DNA of 64,000 bases from an uncultured Prevotella sp. GTDB taxonomy: Bacteria; Bacteroidota; Bacteroidia; Bacteroidales; Bacteroidaceae. Numbering within the stretch: the stretch's first letter is position 1; each line of letters opens with the position of its first letter. Below, in pieces: positions 1 through 9,677 of this stretch. Under the pieces are notes generated by a model that saw nothing but the letters and a program-made list of their open reading frames with translations, searched no databases and was not told the DNA's origin. Made by a program: the position numbers and the translations under genes. Where the stretch lies: assembly GCA_946540435.1 (NCBI GenBank), contig CAMNII010000002.1, positions 1-64,000 of the forward strand, written 5' to 3'.

Positions 1-51
1 AATATAATCTGTAACTTTGTAGGAAATATGTCCTATAAATAACAACGAGGA

Positions 52-3000
52 ATGACTATGAAATTAAAAACCATATCGGCAATCGCCATAACCATCATGA
101 TGATACTTCCCATGAACATGAATGCTCAAGGATACACACAATTGTGGAAACAAGTAACTGCAGCTCAGCAGAAAGACCTGCCCAAGAAACAGATTGAAGT
201 GCTGCGCCGCATTGAGGAGAAAGCGCTGCAGGAGCGTTCCTACGGTAATCTGCTCAAGGCCCAGCTGCTCATGGTGCAGGCACAGGGTGCCATCTCCCCC
301 GACTCGCTCAAGCCCGGCCTGCAGCGGCTGGAACAGAAAGCCGGCGAGGCGGCCGACCCCGTGCTGGCTGCCGTCTACGAGACTGTGCTCGGACGCATCT
401 ACAAGGAGAACATCCCCAACGTGGAACATTCCGACGACATCGCCAAGACATGGTTCGCCAAGGCCATGACAAAGAGCGACCAGCTCGTCAAGGCACGCGA
501 CGGAGCCATGGAGCCCCTCGTCGTGACAGGCACCGACAGCCGCATCTTCATGCACGACCTGCTCCACATCGTCGGCTTCGAGGCCGGCGCCTACAAGCAG
601 CTCTACGACATCTACAAGGCGCGAGGCAACCGCTCGGCGGCATGTATCACCGCCTTCCTCAATGCCCGCGAGAACCGCACCGACTTCACCAACGAGGTGA
701 GGAAATCGAAATACGTACAGACCCTCGACTCGCTCATCAGCGAATATGGCGACCTCATCGAAGCCGGAGAGCTGGCCATCGCACGCTACGCCGTGATGGA
801 AGACGCTGAGGATGCCACCGACGAAGAACGGTTCAACTACGTGAACTACGCACTGAGCCGATGGGGTGCTTGGCCGCGGATGAACATCCTGCGCAATGCA
901 CAGAACCGACTGACACTGCCCTCCTTCCACGTGATGGTAGGCCCGATGTTCCAGATTCCCAACACCCCCAGGAAGATTGACGTGCTCGGCGTGACGAACC
1001 TCAGCCAGCTCACCATGACCATCCAGCGACTCAACGTCAACGGCGACACACGGCTCAACCCTGCCGACAGCGAGGATTATGCCAAGCTCAAGCGCCTCGT
1101 CGACCTTTCCTTCCAGCCCTTCGTGCAGACACGGCGATACATCGGACTGCCGGACTACAGCACCACGCGCGACACGCTCGAGTTGCCAGGACTGACCAGT
1201 GGTGTCTACCTGCTGGAGTTCACCACCGGCAACAGCAGCATCAAGCCCGAACGGTCCTTGCTCTTCGTGAGCAATGTCATGGCCATCCACCAGACACTCG
1301 CCGACCACAAGATACGCATCGCCGCCGTCAATGCCACCACCGGACAGCCCATACCGAACTGCCACATCCGCCTTATCAGCAACGGACGCTATGGCAAGGA
1401 GGCCACGGAAGAGACCGTCACCACGGGCAAATTCGGAGAAGTGGAATACCGATACGGCGACAGAAGACCCGACCAGGTATATGCCTACACCGACGATGAC
1501 ACCTCGTCGCCACAGACCTACTTCGGAGGATATTTCAGCTACTATGACAACGAGCAGTCGTTCAATACGGCACAGCTGTTCACCGACCGCAGCATCTACC
1601 GACCGGGACAGACCGTCCACGTGGCAGCTGTGGCCTATCGGAACATCAACCACCAGGACCTCACCGCACGACCCCACGTGCAGCTGACGCTGACCCTCAG
1701 GAATGCCAACGGCAAGGTGGTCAGCGAGAAAGAGGTGACCACCGACGACTACGGCTCGGCTTCTGCCGACTTCGTGCTGCCCGCGACAGGACTCACCGGA
1801 CGGTTCCTCATCACCAGCAACTACGGCCAGCACTCGTCGGCAGCCATACAGGTAGAGGAATACAAGCGTCCCACCTTCGAAGTGGCCTTCGACAAGGTGA
1901 CCGAGAAGTACACCCCTGGAGAGACCGTCACTGCCACAGGCACCGCCAAGAGCTATTCCGGCGTACCCATACAAAACGCAAAGGTAGCCTACACCATCAC
2001 ACGCCGACCCACACTCTGGTGGTGGAGGGCCTCCGCACGCTACAATGACAAAGTCTTAAAGACCGACACCGTCACCACCGATGCCGACGGACGTTTCGCC
2101 ATCCCCGTGCCGATGGAGATGCCCGACAACTACGACGACCATGCACCCCGCTACTTCTCCTTCGACATCAACGCCGTCGTCACCGACGCCGCAGGAGAGA
2201 GCCACGAGGGCACCCTCACGCTGCCACTCAGCGACAAGGCAACCATCCTCACCTGCGACCTGCCGGAGAAAGCCTTGCGCGACAGCCTTACACACATCAA
2301 GTTCAACTACCTGAACAACGCCGGACAGCCCATCAGTGCCGAGGTGCACTATACCATCGACAACGGTAAGGAGATGACGGCGCCTGCCAACGAGACCATC
2401 AAGCTGTCAACCTTCAGCCATACCGGGCGACATACCTTCCGCGCCGTCTGCCAGGGCGACACCCTCGAGCAGTCGGTCGTCATCTTCTCCATGGCCGACA
2501 AGCGCCCCGTCATCGAGACCCATGACTGGTTCTATGCCTCCGCCACGGAGTTCCCACGCGACGGCAAGCCCGTATACGTCCAGATAGGAGCATCCGACAA
2601 GGACCAGCACATCTTCTATACCTTCATCGCAGGAAACACCATCGTAGAACAGGGCGTCATCAAACAGAGCAACGCCCTGACCACACGCCAGTTCCATTAC
2701 GACGAGAGCTATGGCAACGGACTCCTGCTCACCTATGCATGGGTGAAGGACGGAAAACTCTACCGGCACGCCACACAGATACGCAAGCCGCTGCCTGAGA
2801 AGCATCTGGACATGCAGTGGAAGACCTTCCGCAACAGGCTCACACCAGGACAGAAAGAAGAATGGTCGCTCACCGTCACCCATCACGACGGCAAGCCCGC
2901 ACAGGCACAGCTCCTCGCTGCGATGTACGACAAGTCGCTCGACCAGATCCTCCGCCACAACTGGGCCTTCCAGCCTAACCGCTACCTGAGCATGCCCAGC

Positions 3001-5595
3001 ACCAGCTGGAACGGACCGGGATACCACGACATCGGACTCTATGGCGAACAGCCCATGAAGCTCCTCTCCGCCAAGGAACTGGACTTCAGCCGCTTCGACC
3101 ATGACCTCCTGCCCTACCCCTACTATGAAATCCAAACCTACGAACTCGCTGCCGCCGGCCGCCCCAAGATGATGAAGATGAGCCGCATGGCCAATGTCGC
3201 CGCAGAGAGTCTCGAGATGATGGATGCCGCCGCACCCATGGCTCTCAAGACGATAACTGGCGGCATAGCGGTCGAAGAAGATGCCCTCGAGGAAGTCGTC
3301 GTCACCGGCATGCCCAAGAAGCACGACGCCGAACAGGGTGGCAAGACACTCCGTGAGAACCTGAACGAGACGGCCTTCTTCTTCCCCGCCATCCACACCG
3401 ACGGCAACGGACAGGTGACCCTCGCGTTCACCCTGCCCGAGAGCGTCACCACCTGGCGGGTGATGGGCTTTGCCCACGACACCGCGATGAACTACGGACA
3501 CATCGACGGCGAGGCCGTAGCCAGCAAGACCGTGATGGTACAGCCGAACATGCCGCGCTTCCTGCGTGCAGGCGATGCCGCCGTCATCGCCACACGCCTG
3601 TCGAACACCACCGAGGCAGAGGTGACGGGAACAGCACGCCTGCAACTCATCGACCCCGCCACGGAAAAGGTCGTCATGGAGCGAACGGCACCCTTCACCC
3701 TGAAGCCCAACAGCACAGAGGCCGTCGCCTTCGACGCGCTGACACTCACGAAAGAGGACATCCTCATCTGCCGCATCACAGCCGAAGGCAAGGGATACAG
3801 CGACGGCGAACAGCACTACCTGCCCGTGCTCTCCGACAAGCAGCGCGTCACCAACACGCTGCCCTTCACACAGGACGAGCCGGGGACGAAGAGCATCGAC
3901 CTCACCACCCTCTTCCCCGTCAGCGATGCCGCCAACAAGCTCACCGTCGAGTACACCAACAACCCCGCATGGCTGATGATTCAGACGCTGCCCACCGTCA
4001 GCAACCCCTATGACCATAACGCCATCTCACTGGCCACCGCCTTCTATGCCAACAGCATCGCCAACGACATCCTACACCAGTCACCGGCCATCAAGAACAC
4101 CATCAACCTATGGCAACAGGAGCAGGGACAGGAGACATCGCTCATGAGCAGCCTCCAGAAGAACGAAGACGTGAAGACACTCCTGCTGAACGAGACGCCA
4201 TGGGTGTTCCAGGCCGACCGCGAAGCCGACCAGAAGGCACAGCTCATCAACTTCTTCGACGAGAACACCATTGACTACCGGCTCAACGACCAGTTCGACA
4301 AGCTCAGGAAACTGCAGAACCCCGACGGGTCCTTCTCCTGGTGGCCGGGCATGGAAGGAAGCCTATATATGACGACCAGCGTCACAGAGACCCTCGTCCG
4401 CCTGAACGCCCTCATCGGTGAGCAGCCGCAGACGGCATCGCTCATCGATGAAGCACTGACCTTCCTGACCCACAAGACTCACACAGAAGTCACCGAACTG
4501 AAGAAGCTCGAGAAAGAAGGCGTCAAAGGACTGCGCCCCAGTGAGATGGCCGTGAACTACCTGTATATCCGTGCATTGAGGAACGACGTCCTGACAGGCT
4601 CTGCCAAGGGCGACGAAGCCTACCTCGTCAGCCTGCTGGAGAAGAAGGCCACCGAGCTCAGCATCTACGGCAAGGCACGCACAGCACTCATCCTGGCCCA
4701 CAACCATCGCGACACACGGGCGGCAGAACACCTGCAGAGCCTCCGCGAATACATGGTTTACAAAGAAGGAATGGGCCGCTACTTCGACACGCCGAAAGCA
4801 CAATACAGCTGGCGCGACTACCGCATACCCTCACAGGTGGCTGCCATCGAGGCCCTGAAAGCCCTCGCACCCGACGACAAAGGCACCATCCGCGACATGC
4901 AGCGGTGGCTCCTCCAGGAGAAGCGCACACAGGCATGGGACACCCCCGTCAACACCGTCGATGCCGTCTACGCCTTCCTGGAAGGACAGCCCGACGTGCT
5001 GCGCATCGCCGAGGAGTCGGAACAGACGCGGCTGACATTCAACGGCAAGGCCCTCTCCCTGCCCAAGGCAACAGCCGGACTGGGATATGTCAAGACCGCC
5101 GTCACCGGCAGCACGATGAAGACCTTCACAGCCGAGAAAGCCACGGAAGGCACATCGTGGGGAGCCCTCTACGCACAGTTCTACCAGCCCGTCACCGAGA
5201 TTGCCGATGCCGCCGAAGGACTCACCGTGAAGCGCGAGCTCATCACCTCGCACGCCATGCCACTGGCTGTCGGCGACCGCATCCGCGTGCGCATCACCAT
5301 CACAGCCGAGCGCGACTACGACTTCGTGCAGGTGGCCGACCAGCGTGCAGCATGCCTGGAGCCCGTCAACCAGCTCAGCGGCTACCACTACGGCTACTAC
5401 ATCGCGCCGCGCGACAATGCCACCTACTACTATTTCGACTGTCTGCGCAAGGGCACCCACGTCATCGAAGCCGAATACTACGTCGACCGCTCAGGAACAT
5501 ACCAGTCGGGCGTATGCACCGCACAGTGTGCCTACAGTCCTGAGTTCGCCGCACGCACGGCAGCACAGACACTCACCGTAGTAGCCACGAAATAA
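52..5595 (+). CDS. Alpha-2-macroglobulin family (MG2/A2M domain) large secreted protein
   Basis: 1847-aa ORF with N-terminal signal peptide; 'TAQLFTDRSIYRPGQTVHVAAVAYR' (MG2-type) and 'FFFPAIHTDGNGQVTLAFTLPESVTTWRVMGFAHD' (A2M domain) are typical of bacterial A2M-family proteins. Confidence 0.9.
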   Translation: MTMKLKTISAIAITIMMILPMNMNAQGYTQLWKQVTAAQQKDLPKKQIEVLRRIEEKALQERSYGNLLKAQLLMVQAQGAISPDSLKPGLQRLEQKAGEAADPVLAAVYETVLGRIYKENIPNVEHSDDIAKTWFAKAMTKSDQLVKARDGAMEPLVVTGTDSRIFMHDLLHIVGFEAGAYKQLYDIYKARGNRSAACITAFLNARENRTDFTNEVRKSKYVQTLDSLISEYGDLIEAGELAIARYAVMEDAEDATDEERFNYVNYALSRWGAWPRMNILRNAQNRLTLPSFHVMVGPMFQIPNTPRKIDVLGVTNLSQLTMTIQRLNVNGDTRLNPADSEDYAKLKRLVDLSFQPFVQTRRYIGLPDYSTTRDTLELPGLTSGVYLLEFTTGNSSIKPERSLLFVSNVMAIHQTLADHKIRIAAVNATTGQPIPNCHIRLISNGRYGKEATEETVTTGKFGEVEYRYGDRRPDQVYAYTDDDTSSPQTYFGGYFSYYDNEQSFNTAQLFTDRSIYRPGQTVHVAAVAYRNINHQDLTARPHVQLTLTLRNANGKVVSEKEVTTDDYGSASADFVLPATGLTGRFLITSNYGQHSSAAIQVEEYKRPTFEVAFDKVTEKYTPGETVTATGTAKSYSGVPIQNAKVAYTITRRPTLWWWRASARYNDKVLKTDTVTTDADGRFAIPVPMEMPDNYDDHAPRYFSFDINAVVTDAAGESHEGTLTLPLSDKATILTCDLPEKALRDSLTHIKFNYLNNAGQPISAEVHYTIDNGKEMTAPANETIKLSTFSHTGRHTFRAVCQGDTLEQSVVIFSMADKRPVIETHDWFYASATEFPRDGKPVYVQIGASDKDQHIFYTFIAGNTIVEQGVIKQSNALTTRQFHYDESYGNGLLLTYAWVKDGKLYRHATQIRKPLPEKHLDMQWKTFRNRLTPGQKEEWSLTVTHHDGKPAQAQLLAAMYDKSLDQILRHNWAFQPNRYLSMPSTSWNGPGYHDIGLYGEQPMKLLSAKELDFSRFDHDLLPYPYYEIQTYELAAAGRPKMMKMSRMANVAAESLEMMDAAAPMALKTITGGIAVEEDALEEVVVTGMPKKHDAEQGGKTLRENLNETAFFFPAIHTDGNGQVTLAFTLPESVTTWRVMGFAHDTAMNYGHIDGEAVASKTVMVQPNMPRFLRAGDAAVIATRLSNTTEAEVTGTARLQLIDPATEKVVMERTAPFTLKPNSTEAVAFDALTLTKEDILICRITAEGKGYSDGEQHYLPVLSDKQRVTNTLPFTQDEPGTKSIDLTTLFPVSDAANKLTVEYTNNPAWLMIQTLPTVSNPYDHNAISLATAFYANSIANDILHQSPAIKNTINLWQQEQGQETSLMSSLQKNEDVKTLLLNETPWVFQADREADQKAQLINFFDENTIDYRLNDQFDKLRKLQNPDGSFSWWPGMEGSLYMTTSVTETLVRLNALIGEQPQTASLIDEALTFLTHKTHTEVTELKKLEKEGVKGLRPSEMAVNYLYIRALRNDVLTGSAKGDEAYLVSLLEKKATELSIYGKARTALILAHNHRDTRAAEHLQSLREYMVYKEGMGRYFDTPKAQYSWRDYRIPSQVAAIEALKALAPDDKGTIRDMQRWLLQEKRTQAWDTPVNTVDAVYAFLEGQPDVLRIAEESEQTRLTFNGKALSLPKATAGLGYVKTAVTGSTMKTFTAEKATEGTSWGALYAQFYQPVTEIADAAEGLTVKRELITSHAMPLAVGDRIRVRITITAERDYDFVQVADQRAACLEPVNQLSGYHYGYYIAPRDNATYYYFDCLRKGTHVIEAEYYVDRSGTYQSGVCTAQCAYSPEFAARTAAQTLTVVATK

Positions 5596-5641
5596 AATAC
5601 CTTGACGGTCAATCCTATCACACCATACAGATCAATCACTC

Positions 5642-6733
5642 ATGAATACCCATATAAACAACAAGATATCCCGCATCATCACCGCAGTACTCATCCTGAT
5701 ACCGGCCACCATGGCCGGACAACGCCTCGGCGCACTCAACCAGGTCATCGACCTCGGACAGGTGCCCTTCAACCAACCCGTAACGGCAACCTTCGACCTG
5801 GTGAACAAGGCCGACAAGCCCATCACCATCATCAAAAGCCACAGCAGCTGCGGATGCACCACTGTGGACTATCCGAAGAAGGCTATCGCCAAAGGCAGCC
5901 AGTTCGTGGTTAACGCCACGTATGACGCCCGACAGCTCGGACATTTCTACAAGCAGATAGCCCTCTACACCGATGCCGACGAACAGCCCGTACGCCTCAC
6001 CGTCAAGGGCGTGGTGGTCGACAAGGTGGTGAACTTCGTAGGAAAATACAACTACAAACTCGGCGAGCTCTCCGTCGACCGCGACGCCATCGAGTTCGAC
6101 GACGTCAATGCCGGCGACCAGCCCACGGCAAAGATCCACCTGATGAACCCCACACAGAAGGTGGCCAAGCCGATGGTGATGCACCTGCCGCCCTACCTGC
6201 AGGCCGACCTCTCACCGACGAAACTCCTGCCAGGACAGTCGGGCACGCTGACCTTCACCCTGAAGTCGGAAGAACTCGACGACTACGGACTGACACAGAC
6301 GAACGTATACCTCGCCATGAACCCCGGCGAGCGCGTGGCGCCGAACAAAGCCATCGCCGTATCGGCTGTATTGCTGCCGTCGTTCGCCGACCTCACCGAC
6401 TGGGACCTGGCCATGGCACCCAAGCTGCACCTGTCGGTCGGCACAGGCACCAATGAGGTACTCGACCTCGGACCGTTCAAGGGAAAGAAGAAAATACGCG
6501 GCGAAATATTCATCATCAACGAAGGACAGAGCGACCTGGACATCAGCAACCTGCAGATGTTCGAACCCGGACTGCAGCTGTCACTGAAGAAGAAGACGCT
6601 CGCCCCAGGTGAAATCACCACCCTCCGTGTCACCGCCATCGCACGCGACATGCAGACACACTCGCCACGTATCCTTATGATCACCAACGACCCGAAACGG
6701 CCTAAAGTCGTCATCACCATCCTATGCAAATAG
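5642..6733 (+). CDS. DUF1573 domain-containing secreted protein
   Basis: Signal peptide, then 'LGQVPFNQPVTATFDLVNKADKPITIIKSHSSCGCTTVDYPKKAIAKGSQ', a typical DUF1573 Ig-like pattern. Confidence 0.85.
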   Translation: MNTHINNKISRIITAVLILIPATMAGQRLGALNQVIDLGQVPFNQPVTATFDLVNKADKPITIIKSHSSCGCTTVDYPKKAIAKGSQFVVNATYDARQLGHFYKQIALYTDADEQPVRLTVKGVVVDKVVNFVGKYNYKLGELSVDRDAIEFDDVNAGDQPTAKIHLMNPTQKVAKPMVMHLPPYLQADLSPTKLLPGQSGTLTFTLKSEELDDYGLTQTNVYLAMNPGERVAPNKAIAVSAVLLPSFADLTDWDLAMAPKLHLSVGTGTNEVLDLGPFKGKKKIRGEIFIINEGQSDLDISNLQMFEPGLQLSLKKKTLAPGEITTLRVTAIARDMQTHSPRILMITNDPKRPKVVITILCK

Positions 6734-7593
6734 AAATAGACAAAGGAAGCGGCTTCTGCTTCGGCGTTACCACCGCCATCAAGAAGGCTGAAGAGGAACT
6801 GGCCACCGGCGACCGCCTATACTGCCTGGGCGACATCGTCCACAACACCATCGAGGTGGAACGCCTGCACGAGAAAGGGCTCGTCACCATCGACCACCGC
6901 CAGCTGCAGCAACTCCATGGCGCAAAGGTGCTGCTGCGCGCACATGGCGAGCCGCCGGAGACCTACGACACCGCACACCGCAACAATATCGAGATCATCG
7001 ATGCCACATGCCCCGTAGTGCTACAGCTGCAACGCCGCATCAAGAAGCAATGGCAGCAGCCAGGAGCCAACGGAGCATCCATCGTCATCTTCGGAAAACA
7101 GGGACATGCCGAAGTACTCGGCCTCGTCGGACAGACCAATGGCGAGGCCATCGTCGTCGAAAGCCTCGATGACGTGAAGAAGCTCGACTTCACCCACGAC
7201 ATCTACCTCTTCTCGCAGACCACGAAGAGCCTCGACGAGTTCCACCGCATCATCAGCTACATACAGGAACACATCGCACCGGGAGCCATCTTCCGCAGCT
7301 TCGACACCATCTGCCGACAGGTGGCCAACCGCATGTCGAACATCGCCGCCTTCGCCAGAAGACACGACCTCATCATCTTTGTCAGCGGACGAAAAAGCAG
7401 CAACGGACGCGTACTCTTCCACGAGTGCCAGCATGTCAATGCCAACAGCTACCTCATAGAACGACCGGAAGAGATACTGTCGGAATGGTTCGACGGCGTA
7501 GACTCGGTAGGCATCTGCGGGGCTACAAGCACGCCGCTATGGCTCATGGAGCAGTGCCGCGACTACATCAAACACTATTCATCAGAACCTTAA
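6724..7593 (+). CDS. ispH: 4-hydroxy-3-methylbut-2-enyl diphosphate reductase
   Basis: 'MQIEIDKGSGFCFGVTTAIKKAEEEL' with conserved Cys, 'LRAHGEPPE', 'DATCPVV', 'GICGATSTPLWLMEQ'. Start overlaps the upstream gene by 10 nt. Confidence 0.95.
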   Translation: MQIEIDKGSGFCFGVTTAIKKAEEELATGDRLYCLGDIVHNTIEVERLHEKGLVTIDHRQLQQLHGAKVLLRAHGEPPETYDTAHRNNIEIIDATCPVVLQLQRRIKKQWQQPGANGASIVIFGKQGHAEVLGLVGQTNGEAIVVESLDDVKKLDFTHDIYLFSQTTKSLDEFHRIISYIQEHIAPGAIFRSFDTICRQVANRMSNIAAFARRHDLIIFVSGRKSSNGRVLFHECQHVNANSYLIERPEEILSEWFDGVDSVGICGATSTPLWLMEQCRDYIKHYSSEP

Positions 7594-7609
7594 ACCACAA
7601 CCGACAGAT

Positions 7610-8902
7610 ATGAAAAGAAAACAGCTTCTCTCCCTCATCATCCTCATGGCAGCCGCCATCGCACAGCAGGCATGGGCAGGCGATAAGAAAGGACTGAACG
7701 GACAGAACATCGTACACGGCATCTGCTACCAGCTCACCGCAAAGAAGCAGGTGGCCACCGTCATCAGACACCCGCAAGGCTATCAGGGAGAAGTCATCAT
7801 ACCCGAGAAGGTTACCGTCGACAGCGTCACCTACTATGTCGAAGCCATCGCATCCAACGCCTTCCAGGACTGCTCGGCCATGACAGCCATCACCATTCCG
7901 AAATCTGTCTCGAAGATAGGCTCCGAGGCCTTCGCAGGATGCTCCAGCCTGAAGGGCATCGTCCTGCCAAGGAATATCACCGAGCTGCAGGCAAGCCTCT
8001 TCGAGAACTGCGCCAGCCTGACCGATGTCGACCTGCCACGGTCTGTCACACGCATGTCGTCGGCCATATTCCGAAACTGTAAGTCGCTCGAGAAAATCAC
8101 ACTGCCGCCAAGCATCACCACACTGCCAACAAACACCTTCGCCGGATGCAGCAACCTGAAAGAGGTGACGCTGCCCAGCGGACTCACCAACATGGGCAAC
8201 AATGTCTTCCAGGACTGCACCTCACTCGCCACCCTCCATCTGCCCACTGGCATCAAGAACGCCGGCGAACACCTCTTCAGCGGATGCACCAGCCTGAAAA
8301 GCATACAGATACCCAACAGCATGACGCGACTGCCGGCCTACTGCTTCGAGAACTGCTCCAGCCTGACCGACATACAGCTGCCCAACAGCGTCAGCACCAT
8401 CCGCCACGACGCCTTCAACGGATGCGTCAGCCTCGACTCGCTATACCTGCCCAACGCCATCCGGGAGGTGGAGGCGAACTGCTTCGCCAACTGCTCGAAC
8501 CTGCGGCGTATCATCCTGCCCAACGGACTGCAGGCTCTGCCCAACGCCATGTTCCGCAACTGCTCGAACCTCGAGACCATCGACCTGCCGAATGCCATCC
8601 GAGGCATCGGAAACCATACCTTCGACGGATGCACCAACCTCAGACGCATCATCCTGCCCAGCGGCATGAGGCGCATCGGAGCAGCAGCCTTCGAACGCTG
8701 CAGCAGCCTGATGGAGGTGCACGTCATGGGTGCTGCGCCGGCAAAGATCAGCAGCTCGACATTCGCCAAGAGCACACAGAAAGAGGGCACCCTCTTCGTA
8801 CGCTACGGCACCATCACCAACTACCAGCTCGACAAGAACTGGAACCGCTTCCTCGACATGATCGAGGTCACCGACCAGGGACAAATCGTCGTTAACAAAT
8901 AA
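7610..8902 (+). CDS. BspA-like leucine-rich repeat (LRR_5) secreted protein
   Basis: Signal peptide plus about ten repeats of the form 'F.(N/G)C.(S/N)L..I.LP..(I/V)..I...'. Confidence 0.9.
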   Translation: MKRKQLLSLIILMAAAIAQQAWAGDKKGLNGQNIVHGICYQLTAKKQVATVIRHPQGYQGEVIIPEKVTVDSVTYYVEAIASNAFQDCSAMTAITIPKSVSKIGSEAFAGCSSLKGIVLPRNITELQASLFENCASLTDVDLPRSVTRMSSAIFRNCKSLEKITLPPSITTLPTNTFAGCSNLKEVTLPSGLTNMGNNVFQDCTSLATLHLPTGIKNAGEHLFSGCTSLKSIQIPNSMTRLPAYCFENCSSLTDIQLPNSVSTIRHDAFNGCVSLDSLYLPNAIREVEANCFANCSNLRRIILPNGLQALPNAMFRNCSNLETIDLPNAIRGIGNHTFDGCTNLRRIILPSGMRRIGAAAFERCSSLMEVHVMGAAPAKISSSTFAKSTQKEGTLFVRYGTITNYQLDKNWNRFLDMIEVTDQGQIVVNK

Positions 8903-9008
8903 TACCATCCCATACGACGACAACGACCTCGACCCCACCATCCTGCTCACAGCGTCAGAATAATCCATCATCATACATATAAGCCATAACGAGACTTCCA
9001 GCTACATC

Positions 9009-9617
9009 ATGAGAAGAATCATCCTCATCCTCCTCATTGCCGTCATCGGCAGCATCGGCACACAAGCCCGCAAGCCCAACATCTACAAGCTGCAAGTGAA
9101 GGACGCCAACGGACAGACCGTCAGCATGAAAGCCTTCAAAGGACGTGTGCTCCTCATCGTCAACACCGCCACACGCTGCGGCTTCACACCGCAATACACG
9201 GAACTGGAACAGCTATACGAGGCCTACCACAGCCAAGGACTCGAAATTCTCGACTTCCCCTGCAACCAGTTCGGACAGCAGGCGCCAGGCACCATCGGCG
9301 AAATCACACAGTTCTGTACCGCAACCTACGGTACGCAGTTTCCGCAGTTCGACAAGATTGACGTCAACGGTCCCGAGGCCCATCCCCTGTTCACGCTCCT
9401 CAAGGGGCAACAGCCCTTCCGCGGTTTCGGCACGTCGAAGCAAGGAGAGTTCATGCACCAGATGATGGTGAAGCGCGACCCTGCCTATGCCGACAGCCCC
9501 GACATCAAGTGGAACTTCACCAAGTTCCTCGTCGACCGCAAAGGCCGTGTCGTGGCCCGCTTCGAGCCCACCGACGACATGCAGAAGGTCAAAGAAGCTA
9601 TTGAGGCGCTTCTATAG
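9009..9617 (+). CDS. Glutathione peroxidase family protein (Cys type)
   Basis: 'LIVNTATRCGFTPQYTELEQLYEAY', 'ILDFPCNQFGQQAPG', 'KWNFTKFLVDRKGRVVARFEP'. Confidence 0.93.
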   Translation: MRRIILILLIAVIGSIGTQARKPNIYKLQVKDANGQTVSMKAFKGRVLLIVNTATRCGFTPQYTELEQLYEAYHSQGLEILDFPCNQFGQQAPGTIGEITQFCTATYGTQFPQFDKIDVNGPEAHPLFTLLKGQQPFRGFGTSKQGEFMHQMMVKRDPAYADSPDIKWNFTKFLVDRKGRVVARFEPTDDMQKVKEAIEALL

Positions 9618-9677
9618 CCCGCCATAGCGCAGTCATTGTCTTTCGCCGAAATCATTACAACATAAAAAAACTACGAC

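Noticed and set aside
64-4017. Long antisense ORFs (64-1974, 2407-4017 and similar across the window)
   Set aside because: Shadow frames of GC-rich, codon-biased genes on the other strand; no recognisable domains, and the sense frame is a clear A2M protein.
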